This document shows, piece after piece, positions 28,088 through 38,290 of a DNA stretch of 64,000 nucleotides. The notes under the pieces were generated by a model. The model saw only the letters and a list, made by a program, of their open reading frames with translations. It made no database searches and was not told the DNA's origin. This DNA is from CAWBOV01 sp963790525 (GTDB lineage Bacteria > Actinomycetota > Actinomycetes > Mycobacteriales > Jatrophihabitantaceae): positions 496,001 through 560,000 of the forward strand of contig CAWBOV010000006.1 of NCBI GenBank assembly GCA_963790525.1, given 5' to 3'. Made by a program: the position numbers and the translations under genes. Position 1 is the first letter of the stretch. Each line of letters opens with the position of its first letter.

Positions 28088-29620
28088 TCACCGGGCCAGG
28101 ATCACCGTGTCCCGGGTGCTGCCGTCCGAACCGAGGAAGCGGACCGTCATCGTCGCCCGCCGGGTGGCAGTGCGCGGAACCACGTCGACGGCGAGGACGC
28201 CGTGGGCGAGGTAGCGCCGCCGCGACCAGGTCACGGTCTCCGCGTGCCTGCTGCCGTCGGCCATCCAGGTGTAGCTGTGCACAGGCGTGTTGTCGGTGCT
28301 GGTGCCGGCCGTCGTCCCGGCGATGAAGCCGTCGATGGTGGCACCTCCCGACCCGACCGTGATGTACGTCGTGCCCTGCGAGGCCGGGTACACGGTGGCA
28401 CCCGGCACGGCGGACGCGCCGGCGACGCCGGACCGGATCGGATCGGTGCGCTCGTAGCCGTGCTGGTGGCCGTTGATGACCAGGTCGACCTCGTGCCGGT
28501 CGAACATGCTCGCGAAGGCGCTGCGGGCGCCGCCGTCGGAGCCCTTGCTGCTGGACGTCCCGTACATCGGGTGGTGGCAGAGCACCACGAGGAAGTCGAT
28601 CCCCGCGGTGGCCCGGAGCTGGGCCAACCGCGCGTCGGCCCAGGTGCGCTGGGTTCCACCGCTGTAACCGAGGTTGGCCTGGACCTGGAAGCTGACGTCG
28701 TTGAAGTCGAGCGAGACGATGCCGACATTGCCGTACCGGAACGAGTACACGGTCGGGCACCGCGCCGGGCCGCCGCCCGGGACGTCGATGCGCTTGACGA
28801 GGCCGCCGTAGCCGTCCCCGCCGTACACGGCCTCCATCTCGTGGTTGCCCGTGCCGAACATCCACGGTGTGCCCTGCGCGCTCGGGGCGATGTCGGTGAA
28901 GTACGCGTCCCACTTGCCCGGGTCGAAGCTGTCGCTGAGGTGGCCGTGGCCGATGGACTCCGCGTAGCAGATGTCCCCGGCGAGGAGATGGAAGCGCGGC
29001 GCCAGCGCCGCGACCTGGCTCACCACGCCGGTCGCACTCGAGGAGGTGCCTTCGTCGCCGAACGCGGTGAACCGGAACGATCCGGCGTAGGCCGGCGCCG
29101 GCGCGCTGGTCACGGTGCTGACCGGGCTGGTCACGCCGCTCGACGTGCGCAGGCGGTAGCGGTAGGACGTGCCGGGAGCCAGGTTCTGCAGCGTGGCGTG
29201 GAGGTAGTACTGGTCGGCGTGCCCGATGGAGGTGTTGCCGACCACGCGCAGGCCTGCCGCGACGGTCTGCCCCAGCGCGGGGGTGGGGCCGTAGTCGAGG
29301 AACAGCTTGTCGCTGCCCGGCGATCCGGTGATCTGCGCCGCGACGTCCAGCGTCCGGGTCGGGTCGGTGCCGTAGGCGACGTGTCGGTTGGTGATCGCGA
29401 GCGATTGCGCCGCGGCGCTGGTCTGGCGCCAGAACGTCGGGCCGGCGAGCCCGGCGCCGAGGCCCAGCCCCATGCCCTGCAGCATCGTCCGGCGGGACAC
29501 GAGCGACCGGCGGCGCTCGGTGTCGTGCCACTCGCCCTGCTCGGCCATGGTCATGTCGCGTGCCAGCGCGTGGGGGATACCGCTGGCGGGGATGTCGCGG
29601 GAGTAGTCGTACCTGGTCAT
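28088..29620 (-). CDS. exported metallophosphatase, purple-acid-phosphatase type
   Basis: A 510-residue secreted phosphoesterase. The N-terminus has a cytoplasmic lead of about 40 residues and then a twin-arginine motif SRRTMLQG followed by a Gly/Ala hydrophobic stretch, indicating Tat export. A fibronectin-like purple acid phosphatase N-domain (SYRYRLRTSSG) precedes the calcineurin-like core. That core has FTAFGDEG, LLAGDICYAE, FGTGNHEME, VLCHHPMYG and INGHQHGYER, giving the Asp, Asp, Asn-His, His and His-x-His metal ligands; the GDxxY Tyr ligand is present in GDICY. A C-terminal beta segment follows. The ATG at 29620 was kept; an internal Met at residue 23 is an alternative start closer to the Tat motif. 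Confidence 0.9.
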   Translation of the reverse strand: MTRYDYSRDIPASGIPHALARDMTMAEQGEWHDTERRRSLVSRRTMLQGMGLGLGAGLAGPTFWRQTSAAAQSLAITNRHVAYGTDPTRTLDVAAQITGSPGSDKLFLDYGPTPALGQTVAAGLRVVGNTSIGHADQYYLHATLQNLAPGTSYRYRLRTSSGVTSPVSTVTSAPAPAYAGSFRFTAFGDEGTSSSATGVVSQVAALAPRFHLLAGDICYAESIGHGHLSDSFDPGKWDAYFTDIAPSAQGTPWMFGTGNHEMEAVYGGDGYGGLVKRIDVPGGGPARCPTVYSFRYGNVGIVSLDFNDVSFQVQANLGYSGGTQRTWADARLAQLRATAGIDFLVVLCHHPMYGTSSSKGSDGGARSAFASMFDRHEVDLVINGHQHGYERTDPIRSGVAGASAVPGATVYPASQGTTYITVGSGGATIDGFIAGTTAGTSTDNTPVHSYTWMADGSRHAETVTWSRRRYLAHGVLAVDVVPRTATRRATMTVRFLGSDGSTRDTVILAR

Positions 29621-29738
29621 GCGTTCACGCTTGCGCAGTGAGGTTGCCTGATGCCGATGTCGAAATGATCATCTGCTGTCCGTCGGGTGACGAACTCGGG
29701 TGGCGTTTGCGTCAGTGGGGCTGACTAGTCTCGGACCT

Positions 29739-31724
29739 GTGCCTGATCCGTCCACCTACCGCCCAGCGACCGGCACGATCCCGGTCGAGCCGGGAGTCTA
29801 CCGCTTCCGCGACGAGCGCGGCCGGGTCATCTACGTCGGCAAGGCGAAGAGCCTGCGCCAGCGCCTCAACTCCTACTTCGCCGACCTGTCCGCGCTGCAC
29901 CCGCGGACACGGCAGATGGTCACGACGGCGGCCGGCGTCGAGTGGACCGTCGTGGGGACCGAGGTCGAGGCGCTGCAGCTCGAGTACAACTGGATCAAGG
30001 AGTTCGACCCCCGCTTCAACGTCCGCTACCGCGACGACAAGTCCTATCCGTCGCTGGCGGTGACGCTGAACGAGGAGTTCCCCCGGCTGCAGGTGATGCG
30101 CGGCCCGAAGAAGAAGGGCGTGCGCTACTTCGGCCCGTACGCCCACGCCTGGGCGATCCGCGAGACCCTGGACCTGCTGTTGCGGGTCTTCCCGGCGCGG
30201 ACCTGCTCCGCGGGGGTGTTCCGGCGCGCACAGCAGGTCGGCCGCCCCTGCCTGCTCGGCTACATCGGCAAGTGCAGCGCGCCCTGCGTGGGTCGGGTCA
30301 CGCCCGAGCAGCACCGGGAGATCGTCCTGGACTTCTGCGACTTCATGAACGGCCAGACCGATGGCATGGTGCGCCGGCTGGAGCGGGAGATGACGGCGGC
30401 CAGCGACGAGCTGGACTTCGAGCGCGCGGCCCGGCTGCGTGACGACGTGGGCGCCCTGCGAAGGGCGATGGAGAAGCAGGCGGTCGTCCTCGGCGACGGC
30501 ACCGACGCCGACGTGGTCGCGTTCGCCCAGGACGAGCTCGAGGCCTCGGTGCAGGTGTTCCACGTCCGGGGCGGGCGGGTGCGCGGGCAGCGTGGCTGGA
30601 CCATCGACAAGGTCGACGAGATCGGCACGCCCGGACTGGTCGAGCAGTTCGTCACGCAGGTGTACGGCGACGAGACCGACACCGAGGGGACCGCGGCGAT
30701 CCCGCGCGAGATCCTCGTGCCCGAGCTCCCGGAGGACGTCGACGCCCTGGTCGAATGGCTCAGCATGCGCCGCGGCAGCCGGGTGTCGATGCGGGTGCCC
30801 CAGCGCGGCGACAAGCGCGCCCTCATGGAGACGGTCGCGCGCAACGCAGCGCAGGCCTTCACCCAGCACAAGCTCAAGCGCGCCTCCGACCTGACCGCGC
30901 GGTCCCTGGCGATGTCCGAGCTGCAGGACGCCCTCGGGCTCGCCGACGCGCCGCTGCGGATCGAGTGCTTCGACATCAGCCACATCCAGAGCACCGACGT
31001 CGTCGCGAGCATGGTCGTCTTCGAGGACGGCCTGGCGCGCAAGAGCGAGTACCGCCGCTTCGCCATCCGCGAGTCCGGCGGCGACACCGACTGGATCGCC
31101 GAAGCCGTCCGGCGGCGGTTCGCCCGCTACCTGGACTCGCAGATCCCGCCGACCCCGCTCGATCCGCTGGCCGACGACGGGGTCACCCAGGACGACATCT
31201 CCGGAGTCAGCCGCCGTTTCGCCTACCCGCCGAACCTCGTCGTGGTCGACGGCGGCGGCCCGCAGGCCAACGCCGCGCAGGCGGTGCTGGACGAACTCGG
31301 GATCACCGACATCGCCGTCGTCGGGCTCGCCAAGCGGCTGGAGGAGGTCTGGGTCCCGCACGAGCCGTACCCGCTGATCCTGCCGCGGACCTCCGAGGCG
31401 CTGTACCTGCTCCAGCGGGTGCGCGACGAGGCGCACCGGTTCGCGATCACCTACCACCGCCAGAAGCGCTCCAAGTCGATGGTCGTCTCGGCGCTCGACC
31501 AGGTCCCCGGCCTGGGCGAGACGCGCCGCAAGGCGGTACTGGCACACTTCGGGTCGTTGGCGAAACTGCGCAAGGCGGACGTGGACGAGATCATGGCCGT
31601 GCCCGGCATCGGCCGCCGAACCGCGGAGGCCGTGGCCGACGCGGTCCGCCGACCCGACCGGATCCCGGAACCGGCCGTGAACACCGCCACCGGTGAAGTA
31701 CTCGACGGAGGCCCGACGCAGTGA
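29739..31724 (+). CDS. uvrC: excinuclease ABC subunit UvrC
   Basis: A 661-residue dual-incision nuclease of nucleotide excision repair. The N-terminal GIY-YIG domain (PGVYRFRDERGRVIYVGKAKSLRQRL) makes the 3' cut. A Cys cluster (CSAGVF, CLLGYIGKCSAPC) and a UVR helix (ELDFERAARLRDDV) that binds UvrB follow. The RNase H-like domain for the 5' cut shows ECFDISHIQSTD and VVVDGGGPQ. Tandem helix-hairpin-helix motifs (VPGLGETRRKAVLAHFG and VPGIGRRTAEAVADA) close the protein. The GTG at 29739 gives the family N-terminus. The stop overlaps the rapZ GTG by 4 bases, opening the uvrC-rapZ-yvcK-whiA operon. Confidence 0.97.
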   Translation: MPDPSTYRPATGTIPVEPGVYRFRDERGRVIYVGKAKSLRQRLNSYFADLSALHPRTRQMVTTAAGVEWTVVGTEVEALQLEYNWIKEFDPRFNVRYRDDKSYPSLAVTLNEEFPRLQVMRGPKKKGVRYFGPYAHAWAIRETLDLLLRVFPARTCSAGVFRRAQQVGRPCLLGYIGKCSAPCVGRVTPEQHREIVLDFCDFMNGQTDGMVRRLEREMTAASDELDFERAARLRDDVGALRRAMEKQAVVLGDGTDADVVAFAQDELEASVQVFHVRGGRVRGQRGWTIDKVDEIGTPGLVEQFVTQVYGDETDTEGTAAIPREILVPELPEDVDALVEWLSMRRGSRVSMRVPQRGDKRALMETVARNAAQAFTQHKLKRASDLTARSLAMSELQDALGLADAPLRIECFDISHIQSTDVVASMVVFEDGLARKSEYRRFAIRESGGDTDWIAEAVRRRFARYLDSQIPPTPLDPLADDGVTQDDISGVSRRFAYPPNLVVVDGGGPQANAAQAVLDELGITDIAVVGLAKRLEEVWVPHEPYPLILPRTSEALYLLQRVRDEAHRFAITYHRQKRSKSMVVSALDQVPGLGETRRKAVLAHFGSLAKLRKADVDEIMAVPGIGRRTAEAVADAVRRPDRIPEPAVNTATGEVLDGGPTQ

Positions 31725-32632
31725 CAGACGCCATGACCGAGGACGGATCGGAGAGCCCGGAGCGGGGTGCGCTCGACACCGTGATCGTCAGCGGGTTGTC
31801 CGGCGCGGGGCGCAGTACCGCGGCGAAGTGCCTCGAGGACCTCGGCTACTTCGTCGTCGACAACCTGCCGCCGGAGCTGATCGTCACGATGGTCGAGCTC
31901 GGCAGCCACAGCCAGGGAGCGGTCACCAAGATCGCCGTGGTGATGGACGTGCGCAGCCGGGCGTTCTCCTCCGACCTCCGCGCCGTGATCGACGACCTGG
32001 GCAACCGCGGGCTCGCCCCCCGGGTGCTGTTCCTCGAAGCCGCCGACGACGTCCTGGTGCGCCGCTTCGAGAGCGTGCGGCGCGAGCACCCGCTGCAGGG
32101 CGACGGGCGCCTCATCGACGGCATCCAGGCCGAACGGGAACTCCTGGCGCCGCTGCGCGAGACGGCGGACCTCGTCCTGGACACCTCGTCGCGGTCGGTG
32201 CACCAGCTCCGGCGGATGATCGAGGAGACTTTCGTCGGCCTGACCGCCGACACCCCGCGGCTGCGCGCCACCGTGGTGTCCTTCGGGTTCAAGTACGGCC
32301 TCCCGGTGGATGCCGATCTCGTCGCGGACGTCCGGTTCCTGCCCAACCCCTTCTGGATCCCCGAACTGCGGGAGCAGACCGGCCAGGACGAGGAGGTGCG
32401 TGACTACGTCCTCGCCCAGAACGGCGCCTCGGAGTTCCTCGACCAGTACACCGCGCTGCTGCGCACGATCGGCGCGGGCTACCGCCGCGAGGGCAAGCAC
32501 TTCCTGACCCTGGCGGTGGGCTGCACCGGCGGCAAGCACCGCTCCGTGGCCATGTCCGAGCAGCTCGCCCAGCGCCTGCGCGACCAGGGCGTGATGACCA
32601 CGGTGGTGCACCGGGACCTCGGCCGTGAGTGA
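31721..32632 (+). CDS. rapZ: RNase adapter / nucleotide-binding protein RapZ (YvcJ)
   Basis: A 303-residue P-loop protein that in E. coli binds small RNAs and glucosamine-6-phosphate; in Gram-positives YvcJ is a nucleotide hydrolase linked to morphology. It has Walker A GLSGAGRSTA, the conserved DNLPPELI, LFLEAADDVLVRRF and RREHPL segments, and the C-terminal SFGFKYGLP and VGCTGGKHRSV blocks that form the ligand pocket. The GTG start at 31721 overlaps the uvrC stop and the end overlaps yvcK by 8 bases. The gene order matches the conserved actinobacterial operon with whiA. Confidence 0.96.
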   Translation: MTDAMTEDGSESPERGALDTVIVSGLSGAGRSTAAKCLEDLGYFVVDNLPPELIVTMVELGSHSQGAVTKIAVVMDVRSRAFSSDLRAVIDDLGNRGLAPRVLFLEAADDVLVRRFESVRREHPLQGDGRLIDGIQAERELLAPLRETADLVLDTSSRSVHQLRRMIEETFVGLTADTPRLRATVVSFGFKYGLPVDADLVADVRFLPNPFWIPELREQTGQDEEVRDYVLAQNGASEFLDQYTALLRTIGAGYRREGKHFLTLAVGCTGGKHRSVAMSEQLAQRLRDQGVMTTVVHRDLGRE

Positions 32633-33671
32633 CGCCCCGGGGAACGATCCTGTACCGGATCCATTACCCGGAACCGGAACCGGAACCGGAATCGGAACCG
32701 GCCCGCTCCGGGTCGTCGCGCTCGGCGGCGGGCACGGCCTGCACGCCGCGCTGTCCGCGCTGCGCCTGCTCACCACCGACCTGACGGCCGTCGTGACGGT
32801 CGCCGACGACGGCGGGTCCTCCGGACGGATCCGCCGGGAGCTGGGTGTGCTCCCGCCCGGCGACCTGCGGATGGCACTCGCGGCGCTGGCCGGCGCCGAC
32901 TCGGTCGGCCAGTTCTGGGCCGAGGTCTACCAGCACCGGTTCGGCGGCAGCGGCGCGCTGGCCGGCCACCCGGTCGGCAACATCGTGCTCACCGGCCTGC
33001 TCGAGACCATCGAGGACCCGGTGCGGGCGCTCGAGGCGGCAGCGACCGCGCTCGGCTGCGTCGGGCGCGTGCTCCCGATGAGCCCGGTCCCGCTGGACCT
33101 CGTCGCCCAGGTCAGCTCGCTGGACTGGGACGATCCCATCCGCACCCGGCGCATCCGCGGGCAGGCCGCGATCGCCTCCTCGCCGGGCCGGGTGGAGGAC
33201 ATCACCCTCGTCCCGCCCGACGCGCCCGCCTGCCAGGACGCGGTCGACGCGGTTCTCGGCGCGGACGTGGTCGTCCTGGGGCCGGGGTCCTGGTTCACCA
33301 GCGTCATCCCGCATCTGCTCCTTGCCGACCTGGCCCGCGCGCTCGCCGAGACCGCGGCGACGGTCATCGTGATCCTGAATCTGGCCGCCGAGCCGGGGGA
33401 GACCCGCGGGTTCACACCGGCCGAGCACCTGCGCGTCCTGGAGCGTTACTGCCCCGCGCTCGACGTGGACGCCGTGATCGCCGACGAGTGGACCGCGCTC
33501 GACGGAACGGGCCTCGCCGCGACCGTCGCCCGCCTCGGCGCCCGCCTGGTCGTCGGGAAGATCCGCACGGAGGACGGTCTCGATCATCACGATCCGGTAG
33601 CGCTGAGCGCCACCATCGGCGAAGCTCTGTGGACGGCAGGTGTACGGGCGCGGGAGTCCGGTCAGGCATGA
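32625..33671 (+). CDS. yvcK: gluconeogenesis factor YvcK (CofD-like UDP-sugar-binding protein)
   Basis: A 348-residue protein required for growth on gluconeogenic carbon and for cell-wall shape in Bacillus and mycobacteria; it binds UDP-sugars. It shows VVALGGGHGLHAALSALR, the signature VTVADDGGSSGRIRRE, LPPGDLRMALAAL, GHPVGNIVLTGLLE and VLGPGSWFTSVIP. The first 25 residues are a low-complexity leader with repeated Gly-Thr dipeptides, encoded by a hexanucleotide repeat at 32668-32701. The GTG at 32625 lies within the end of rapZ (8-base overlap); a start after the repeat would have no good candidate codon. Confidence 0.95.
   Translation: MSDAPGNDPVPDPLPGTGTGTGIGTGPLRVVALGGGHGLHAALSALRLLTTDLTAVVTVADDGGSSGRIRRELGVLPPGDLRMALAALAGADSVGQFWAEVYQHRFGGSGALAGHPVGNIVLTGLLETIEDPVRALEAAATALGCVGRVLPMSPVPLDLVAQVSSLDWDDPIRTRRIRGQAAIASSPGRVEDITLVPPDAPACQDAVDAVLGADVVVLGPGSWFTSVIPHLLLADLARALAETAATVIVILNLAAEPGETRGFTPAEHLRVLERYCPALDVDAVIADEWTALDGTGLAATVARLGARLVVGKIRTEDGLDHHDPVALSATIGEALWTAGVRARESGQA
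32668..32701 (+). repeat. yvcK: hexanucleotide microsatellite (CCGGAA)n in the yvcK 5' end
   Basis: About 5.5 copies of a 6-base unit CCGGAA, with one C-to-T variant in the fourth unit, encode PGTGTGTGIGTG. Because the unit is two codons long, gain or loss of copies would change protein length without breaking the frame. Confidence 0.85.
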
Positions 33672-33711
33672 TGCAGGTCGGACTAAACAGCAGAATGTGG
33701 GGCGTACAGGT

Positions 33712-34698
33712 ATGGCTATGACGGCGGCCGTGAAGGACGAGCTGAGCAGGGTCACCGTCACCAGGATGTCGGCCCGCAAGGCCGAGATCGCGACACTCCT
33801 ACGTTTCGCCGGTGCGCTGCACCTCATCGCGGGCCACATCGTCATCGAGGCCGAGCTCGACACCGGGTCGGTCGCCCGCCGCCTCCGCCGCGAGATCGCC
33901 GAGGTCTTCGGGCACAGCTCCCAGGTGCAGGTCATCGCGGCCGGCGGCCTGCGCAAGACGAGCCGCTACCTCGTCCGGGTCACCAAAGACGGCGAGGGGT
34001 TGGCGCGGCAGGCGGGGCTGGTCGATCTGCGTGGTCGCCCGGTGCGCGGCCTGCCGCAGAGCGTCGTCGCCGGCGGCGTGGCCGACGCCGAGGCGGCGTG
34101 GCGCGGCGCGTTCCTGGCGCACGGCTCCCTGACCGAGCCCGGCCGCGCCGGATCGCTCGAGATCACCTGCCCGTCCGGCGAGGCAGCGCTGGCCCTGGTC
34201 GGCGCCGGGCGACGGCTCGCCATCCCCGCGAAGGCGCGCGAGGTGCGGGGCGCGGACCGCGTCGTGGTCCGCGACGGTGACGCCATCGGTGCCCTGCTCA
34301 CCCGGCTCGGTGCCCACGACAGCGTGCTGGCCTGGGAGGAGCGGCGGATGCGCCGCGAGGTGCGCGCCACGGCCAACCGGCTCGCCAACTTCGACGACGC
34401 CAACCTGCGCCGGTCCGCCCGCGCCGCGGTGGCCGCCGGCGCGCGGGTGGAGCGGGCGATGGACATCCTGGAGGGCACCGTCCCCGAGCACCTGCTGCAG
34501 GCCGGCCGGCTCCGGGTGGAGCACAAGCAGGCCTCGCTCGAGGAGCTGGGTGCGCTGTCGGACCCGCCGATGACCAAGGACGCGATCGCCGGGCGGATCC
34601 GCCGGTTGCTGGCGATGGCCGACAAGCGCGCGAGCGATCTCGGCATCCCCAACACCGAATCGGCCGTGACCGCGGACATGCTCTCCGCCGACGACTGA
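33712..34698 (+). CDS. whiA: DNA-binding protein WhiA
   Basis: A 328-residue sporulation/division regulator combining a degenerate LAGLIDADG homing-endonuclease-like fold with a C-terminal helix-turn-helix. The N-terminal MAMTAAVKDELSRVTVTR, KAEIATLLRFAGALH and GHIVIEAELDTGSVARRL are highly conserved. The middle has SGEAALALVGAGRRLAIPAKARE, and the C-terminal DNA-binding part is ASLEELGALSDPPMTKDAIAGRIRRLL. In streptomycetes WhiA activates ftsZ and other sporulation genes with WhiB. The first ATG (33712) is preferred over the one six bases later, since orthologues start MAMT. It is the last gene of the uvrC operon; 208 bases separate it from gap. Confidence 0.97.
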   Translation: MAMTAAVKDELSRVTVTRMSARKAEIATLLRFAGALHLIAGHIVIEAELDTGSVARRLRREIAEVFGHSSQVQVIAAGGLRKTSRYLVRVTKDGEGLARQAGLVDLRGRPVRGLPQSVVAGGVADAEAAWRGAFLAHGSLTEPGRAGSLEITCPSGEAALALVGAGRRLAIPAKAREVRGADRVVVRDGDAIGALLTRLGAHDSVLAWEERRMRREVRATANRLANFDDANLRRSARAAVAAGARVERAMDILEGTVPEHLLQAGRLRVEHKQASLEELGALSDPPMTKDAIAGRIRRLLAMADKRASDLGIPNTESAVTADMLSADD

Positions 34699-34906
34699 GC
34701 TCCGGGCCGGGTCGGCCCTCAGCGCACGGCCGGGCGGTGGCGGCCGTACCCGTCGGTAGCCCGGGGTGGCAGTGACCTGCTTCACGGCCAGATAGGCTGT
34801 CGGCGCCCCCGCGAGTGTCATCGGTGTCACCGCGACGATGCCCGTCCGGGGGCGTGACCGTGCCGGGACACCGCCTGGCCGCTGAGCGATCTGAGGAGCA
34901 TCCGCA

Positions 34907-35911
<1,005 letters not shown>

Positions 35912-35919
35912 CGCCCGCG

Positions 35920-37134
35920 ATGCGGACTCTGGACGATCTGCTGAGAGTCGGCGTCGCGGGGCGCCGGGTGCTGGTCCGCAGCGACCTCAACGTCCCGCTC
36001 GACGCCGACGCCACCATCACCGACGACGGCAGGGTGCGGGCCTCGCTGCCGGTGCTCACGACGCTGCTCAACCACGGCGCGCGGGTCATCGTCGCCGCGC
36101 ACCTGGGTCGCCCCAAGGGCGAGCCGGAGGCGAAGTACTCGCTGCGCCCGGTGGCGGACCGCCTCGCGAAGCTGCTGGGGCGCCCGGTCTCCTTCGCGCT
36201 GGACACGGTCGGGGAGAGCGCACGGCTGATGTCCAGCGAGCTCGCCGACGGTGAGCTGCTCCTGCTGGAGAACGTGCGCTTCAACGCCGGCGAGACCGCC
36301 AAGGACGATGCCCAGCGCGGCGAGTTCGCGGCCGCGCTGGCGTTGCTGACCGGCGGCGAGGACGAGGGCGGCGCCTACGTGGAGGACGCGTTCGGCGCCG
36401 TGCACCGCAAGCACGCCTCCGTCTACGACGTCGCCACCCTGCTGCCGCACTACTGCGGCTACCTCGTGCGCGACGAGCTCGCCGTGCTCCGGCGGCTGAC
36501 CGAGGACCCCGCGCGGCCGTACGCCGTCGTGCTCGGCGGCAGCAAGGTCAGTGACAAGCTGGCCGTGATCGAGGCGCTCCTGCCGAAGGTCGACACCCTG
36601 CTCGTCGGGGGCGGGATGTGCTTCACCTTCCTGGCGGCCCAGGGACACCCGGTGGGCGATTCGCTGCTCGAGGCCGATCAGGTCGATACCTGCGCGCGGC
36701 TGCTGGCCGAGGCGGGCGACAAGATCGTGCTGCCCACGGACATCGTCGTCGCCGCCGAGGTGAGTGCCGACGCCACCACACGGACGGTCTCCGCCCACGC
36801 GATCCCGGACGGTGAGAAGGGTCTGGACATCGGCCCGGCATCGGTCGCCCTGTTCGCCGAGCGGCTGCAGGGTGCCGAGACGGTCTTCTGGAACGGCCCG
36901 ATGGGCGTGTTCGAACTCGCGCCGTTCGCGGCCGGGACGAAGGGCGTCGCGGAGGCCGTGGCCGCCGGTGCCGGGCTGTCCGTGGTCGGTGGGGGCGACT
37001 CCGCGGCTGCCGTGCGGGCGCTCGGGCTCGACGAGTCCGCGTTCGGGCACATCTCGACCGGCGGCGGTGCATCCCTGGAGTTCCTCGAGGGCAAGGTCCT
37101 GCCGGGCGTCGCGATCCTGGACACGCCCCAGTGA
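35920..37134 (+). CDS. pgk: phosphoglycerate kinase
   Basis: A 404-residue two-domain enzyme that transfers phosphate from 1,3-bisphosphoglycerate to ADP. Substrate-binding RSDLNVPLD and AHLGRPKG are in the N-domain, LLLENVRFNAGE follows, and the nucleotide-binding VLGGSKVSDK, WNGPMGVFE and GGGDSAAAV are in the C-domain. It starts at ATG 35920, 8 bases after the gap stop. The stop overlaps the tpiA GTG by 4 bases, so stoichiometric translation with tpiA is likely. Confidence 0.98.
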   Translation: MRTLDDLLRVGVAGRRVLVRSDLNVPLDADATITDDGRVRASLPVLTTLLNHGARVIVAAHLGRPKGEPEAKYSLRPVADRLAKLLGRPVSFALDTVGESARLMSSELADGELLLLENVRFNAGETAKDDAQRGEFAAALALLTGGEDEGGAYVEDAFGAVHRKHASVYDVATLLPHYCGYLVRDELAVLRRLTEDPARPYAVVLGGSKVSDKLAVIEALLPKVDTLLVGGGMCFTFLAAQGHPVGDSLLEADQVDTCARLLAEAGDKIVLPTDIVVAAEVSADATTRTVSAHAIPDGEKGLDIGPASVALFAERLQGAETVFWNGPMGVFELAPFAAGTKGVAEAVAAGAGLSVVGGGDSAAAVRALGLDESAFGHISTGGGASLEFLEGKVLPGVAILDTPQ

Positions 37135-37934
37135 GCGGTAAGCGGACGGTTCGCAAGCCGCTGATCGCCGGTAACTGGAAGATGAACCTCAATCACCTCG
37201 AGGCGATCGGGCTGGCGCAGAAGATCGCGTTCAGCCTCGACGAGGCGCAGTTCACGGCGGTCGACGTGGTGGTGCTGCCGCCGTTCGTCGACATCCGCAG
37301 CGTCCAGACCCTGGTCGATGGCGACCGCCTGCTGCTCCGCTACGGGGCACAGGATCTCTCACCCCACGCGTCCGGGGCCTACACCGGCGACATCAGCGGC
37401 CCCATGCTCGCCAAGCTCGGGTGCCGCTACGTGACGGTCGGCCACTCCGAGCGGCGGCAGTACCACGGCGAGACCGACGAGATCGTCAACGCGAAGGCCC
37501 GGGCCGCGTTCGCCCACGGGCTCATCCCCATCGTGTGCGTCGGCGAGGGACTCGACATCCGCCAGGCGGGGGACCAGGTCGTGCACTGCGACACCCAGGT
37601 CGTCGGCGCCCTCAACGGGCTCACCGAGGAACAGGCCGCGCAGCTGGTCGTCGCGTACGAACCGATCTGGGCCATCGGGACCGGGGAGGTCGCGACACCG
37701 GCGGACGCCCAGGAGGTGTGCGGTGCCATCCGGGCACGCCTGGCCGAGTCGTACTCGCCGGCTGTCGCCGAGCAGGTGCGGGTGCTGTACGGCGGTTCGG
37801 TCAAGGCCGACAATGCCGCGGAACTGCTCGCCCAGCCCGATGTGGACGGCGCGCTCGTCGGCGGGGCCAGCCTGGACGCGGCGCAGTTCGCTGCGATCTG
37901 CAAGGCAGCGGCGGGGGCTGGGATCACTTCATGA
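37131..37934 (+). CDS. tpiA: triosephosphate isomerase
   Basis: A 267-residue TIM-barrel enzyme interconverting dihydroxyacetone phosphate and glyceraldehyde-3-phosphate. It has the catalytic Lys of AGNWKMN, the catalytic His in VGHSERRQY, the catalytic Glu in VAYEPIWAIGTGEVA, and the phosphate-binding YGGSVKADNAAEL and GALVGGASL. The GTG start overlaps the pgk stop (GTGA). It is followed after 88 bases by secG. Confidence 0.98.
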   Translation: MSGKRTVRKPLIAGNWKMNLNHLEAIGLAQKIAFSLDEAQFTAVDVVVLPPFVDIRSVQTLVDGDRLLLRYGAQDLSPHASGAYTGDISGPMLAKLGCRYVTVGHSERRQYHGETDEIVNAKARAAFAHGLIPIVCVGEGLDIRQAGDQVVHCDTQVVGALNGLTEEQAAQLVVAYEPIWAIGTGEVATPADAQEVCGAIRARLAESYSPAVAEQVRVLYGGSVKADNAAELLAQPDVDGALVGGASLDAAQFAAICKAAAGAGITS

Positions 37935-38022
37935 TTGGGTATCCTGGGCGGGCCCACCGCGCGATGTACGACCCGCAGACGCCGCTTCCGCCCGTCGCGA
38001 CCCGACCCGAAGGCCAGCCCCG

Positions 38023-38256
38023 ATGATCCTCGCCCTGTCCCTGCTCCTGATCGCCGCCAGCCTGCTGCTGATCGTGCTCGTCCTCCTGCACCGGGGGAAG
38101 GGCGGCGGCCTGTCGTCGATGTTCGGTGGCTCCTTCAACTCCAGCCTCTCGGGATCCTCCGTGGTCGAGCGCAACCTGGACCGTCTGACGATCATTGCCG
38201 GCGTGATCTGGACGGTGTGCATCGTCGGGTTGGGTCTGCTCTACAAGAACAGTTGA
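38023..38256 (+). CDS. secG: preprotein translocase subunit SecG
   Basis: A 77-residue auxiliary subunit of the SecYEG channel. Two transmembrane helices (ALSLLLIAASLLLIVLVLLH and LTIIAGVIWTVCIVGLGLL) flank the conserved cytoplasmic GKGGGLSSMFGG loop that is diagnostic for SecG. The ATG at 38023 was chosen for the short hydrophobic N-terminus typical of the family. Its place after tpiA is the conserved actinobacterial position. Confidence 0.96.
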   Translation: MILALSLLLIAASLLLIVLVLLHRGKGGGLSSMFGGSFNSSLSGSSVVERNLDRLTIIAGVIWTVCIVGLGLLYKNS

Positions 38257-38290
38257 GTAGTTCTGCACGAACACGCTTCTGGGGGAGAAC

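Noticed and set aside
34699..34906. A second riboswitch or operator upstream of gap
   Set aside because: The 208-base gap shows only short GC-rich stems and a weak -10 candidate; nothing matches a known aptamer.
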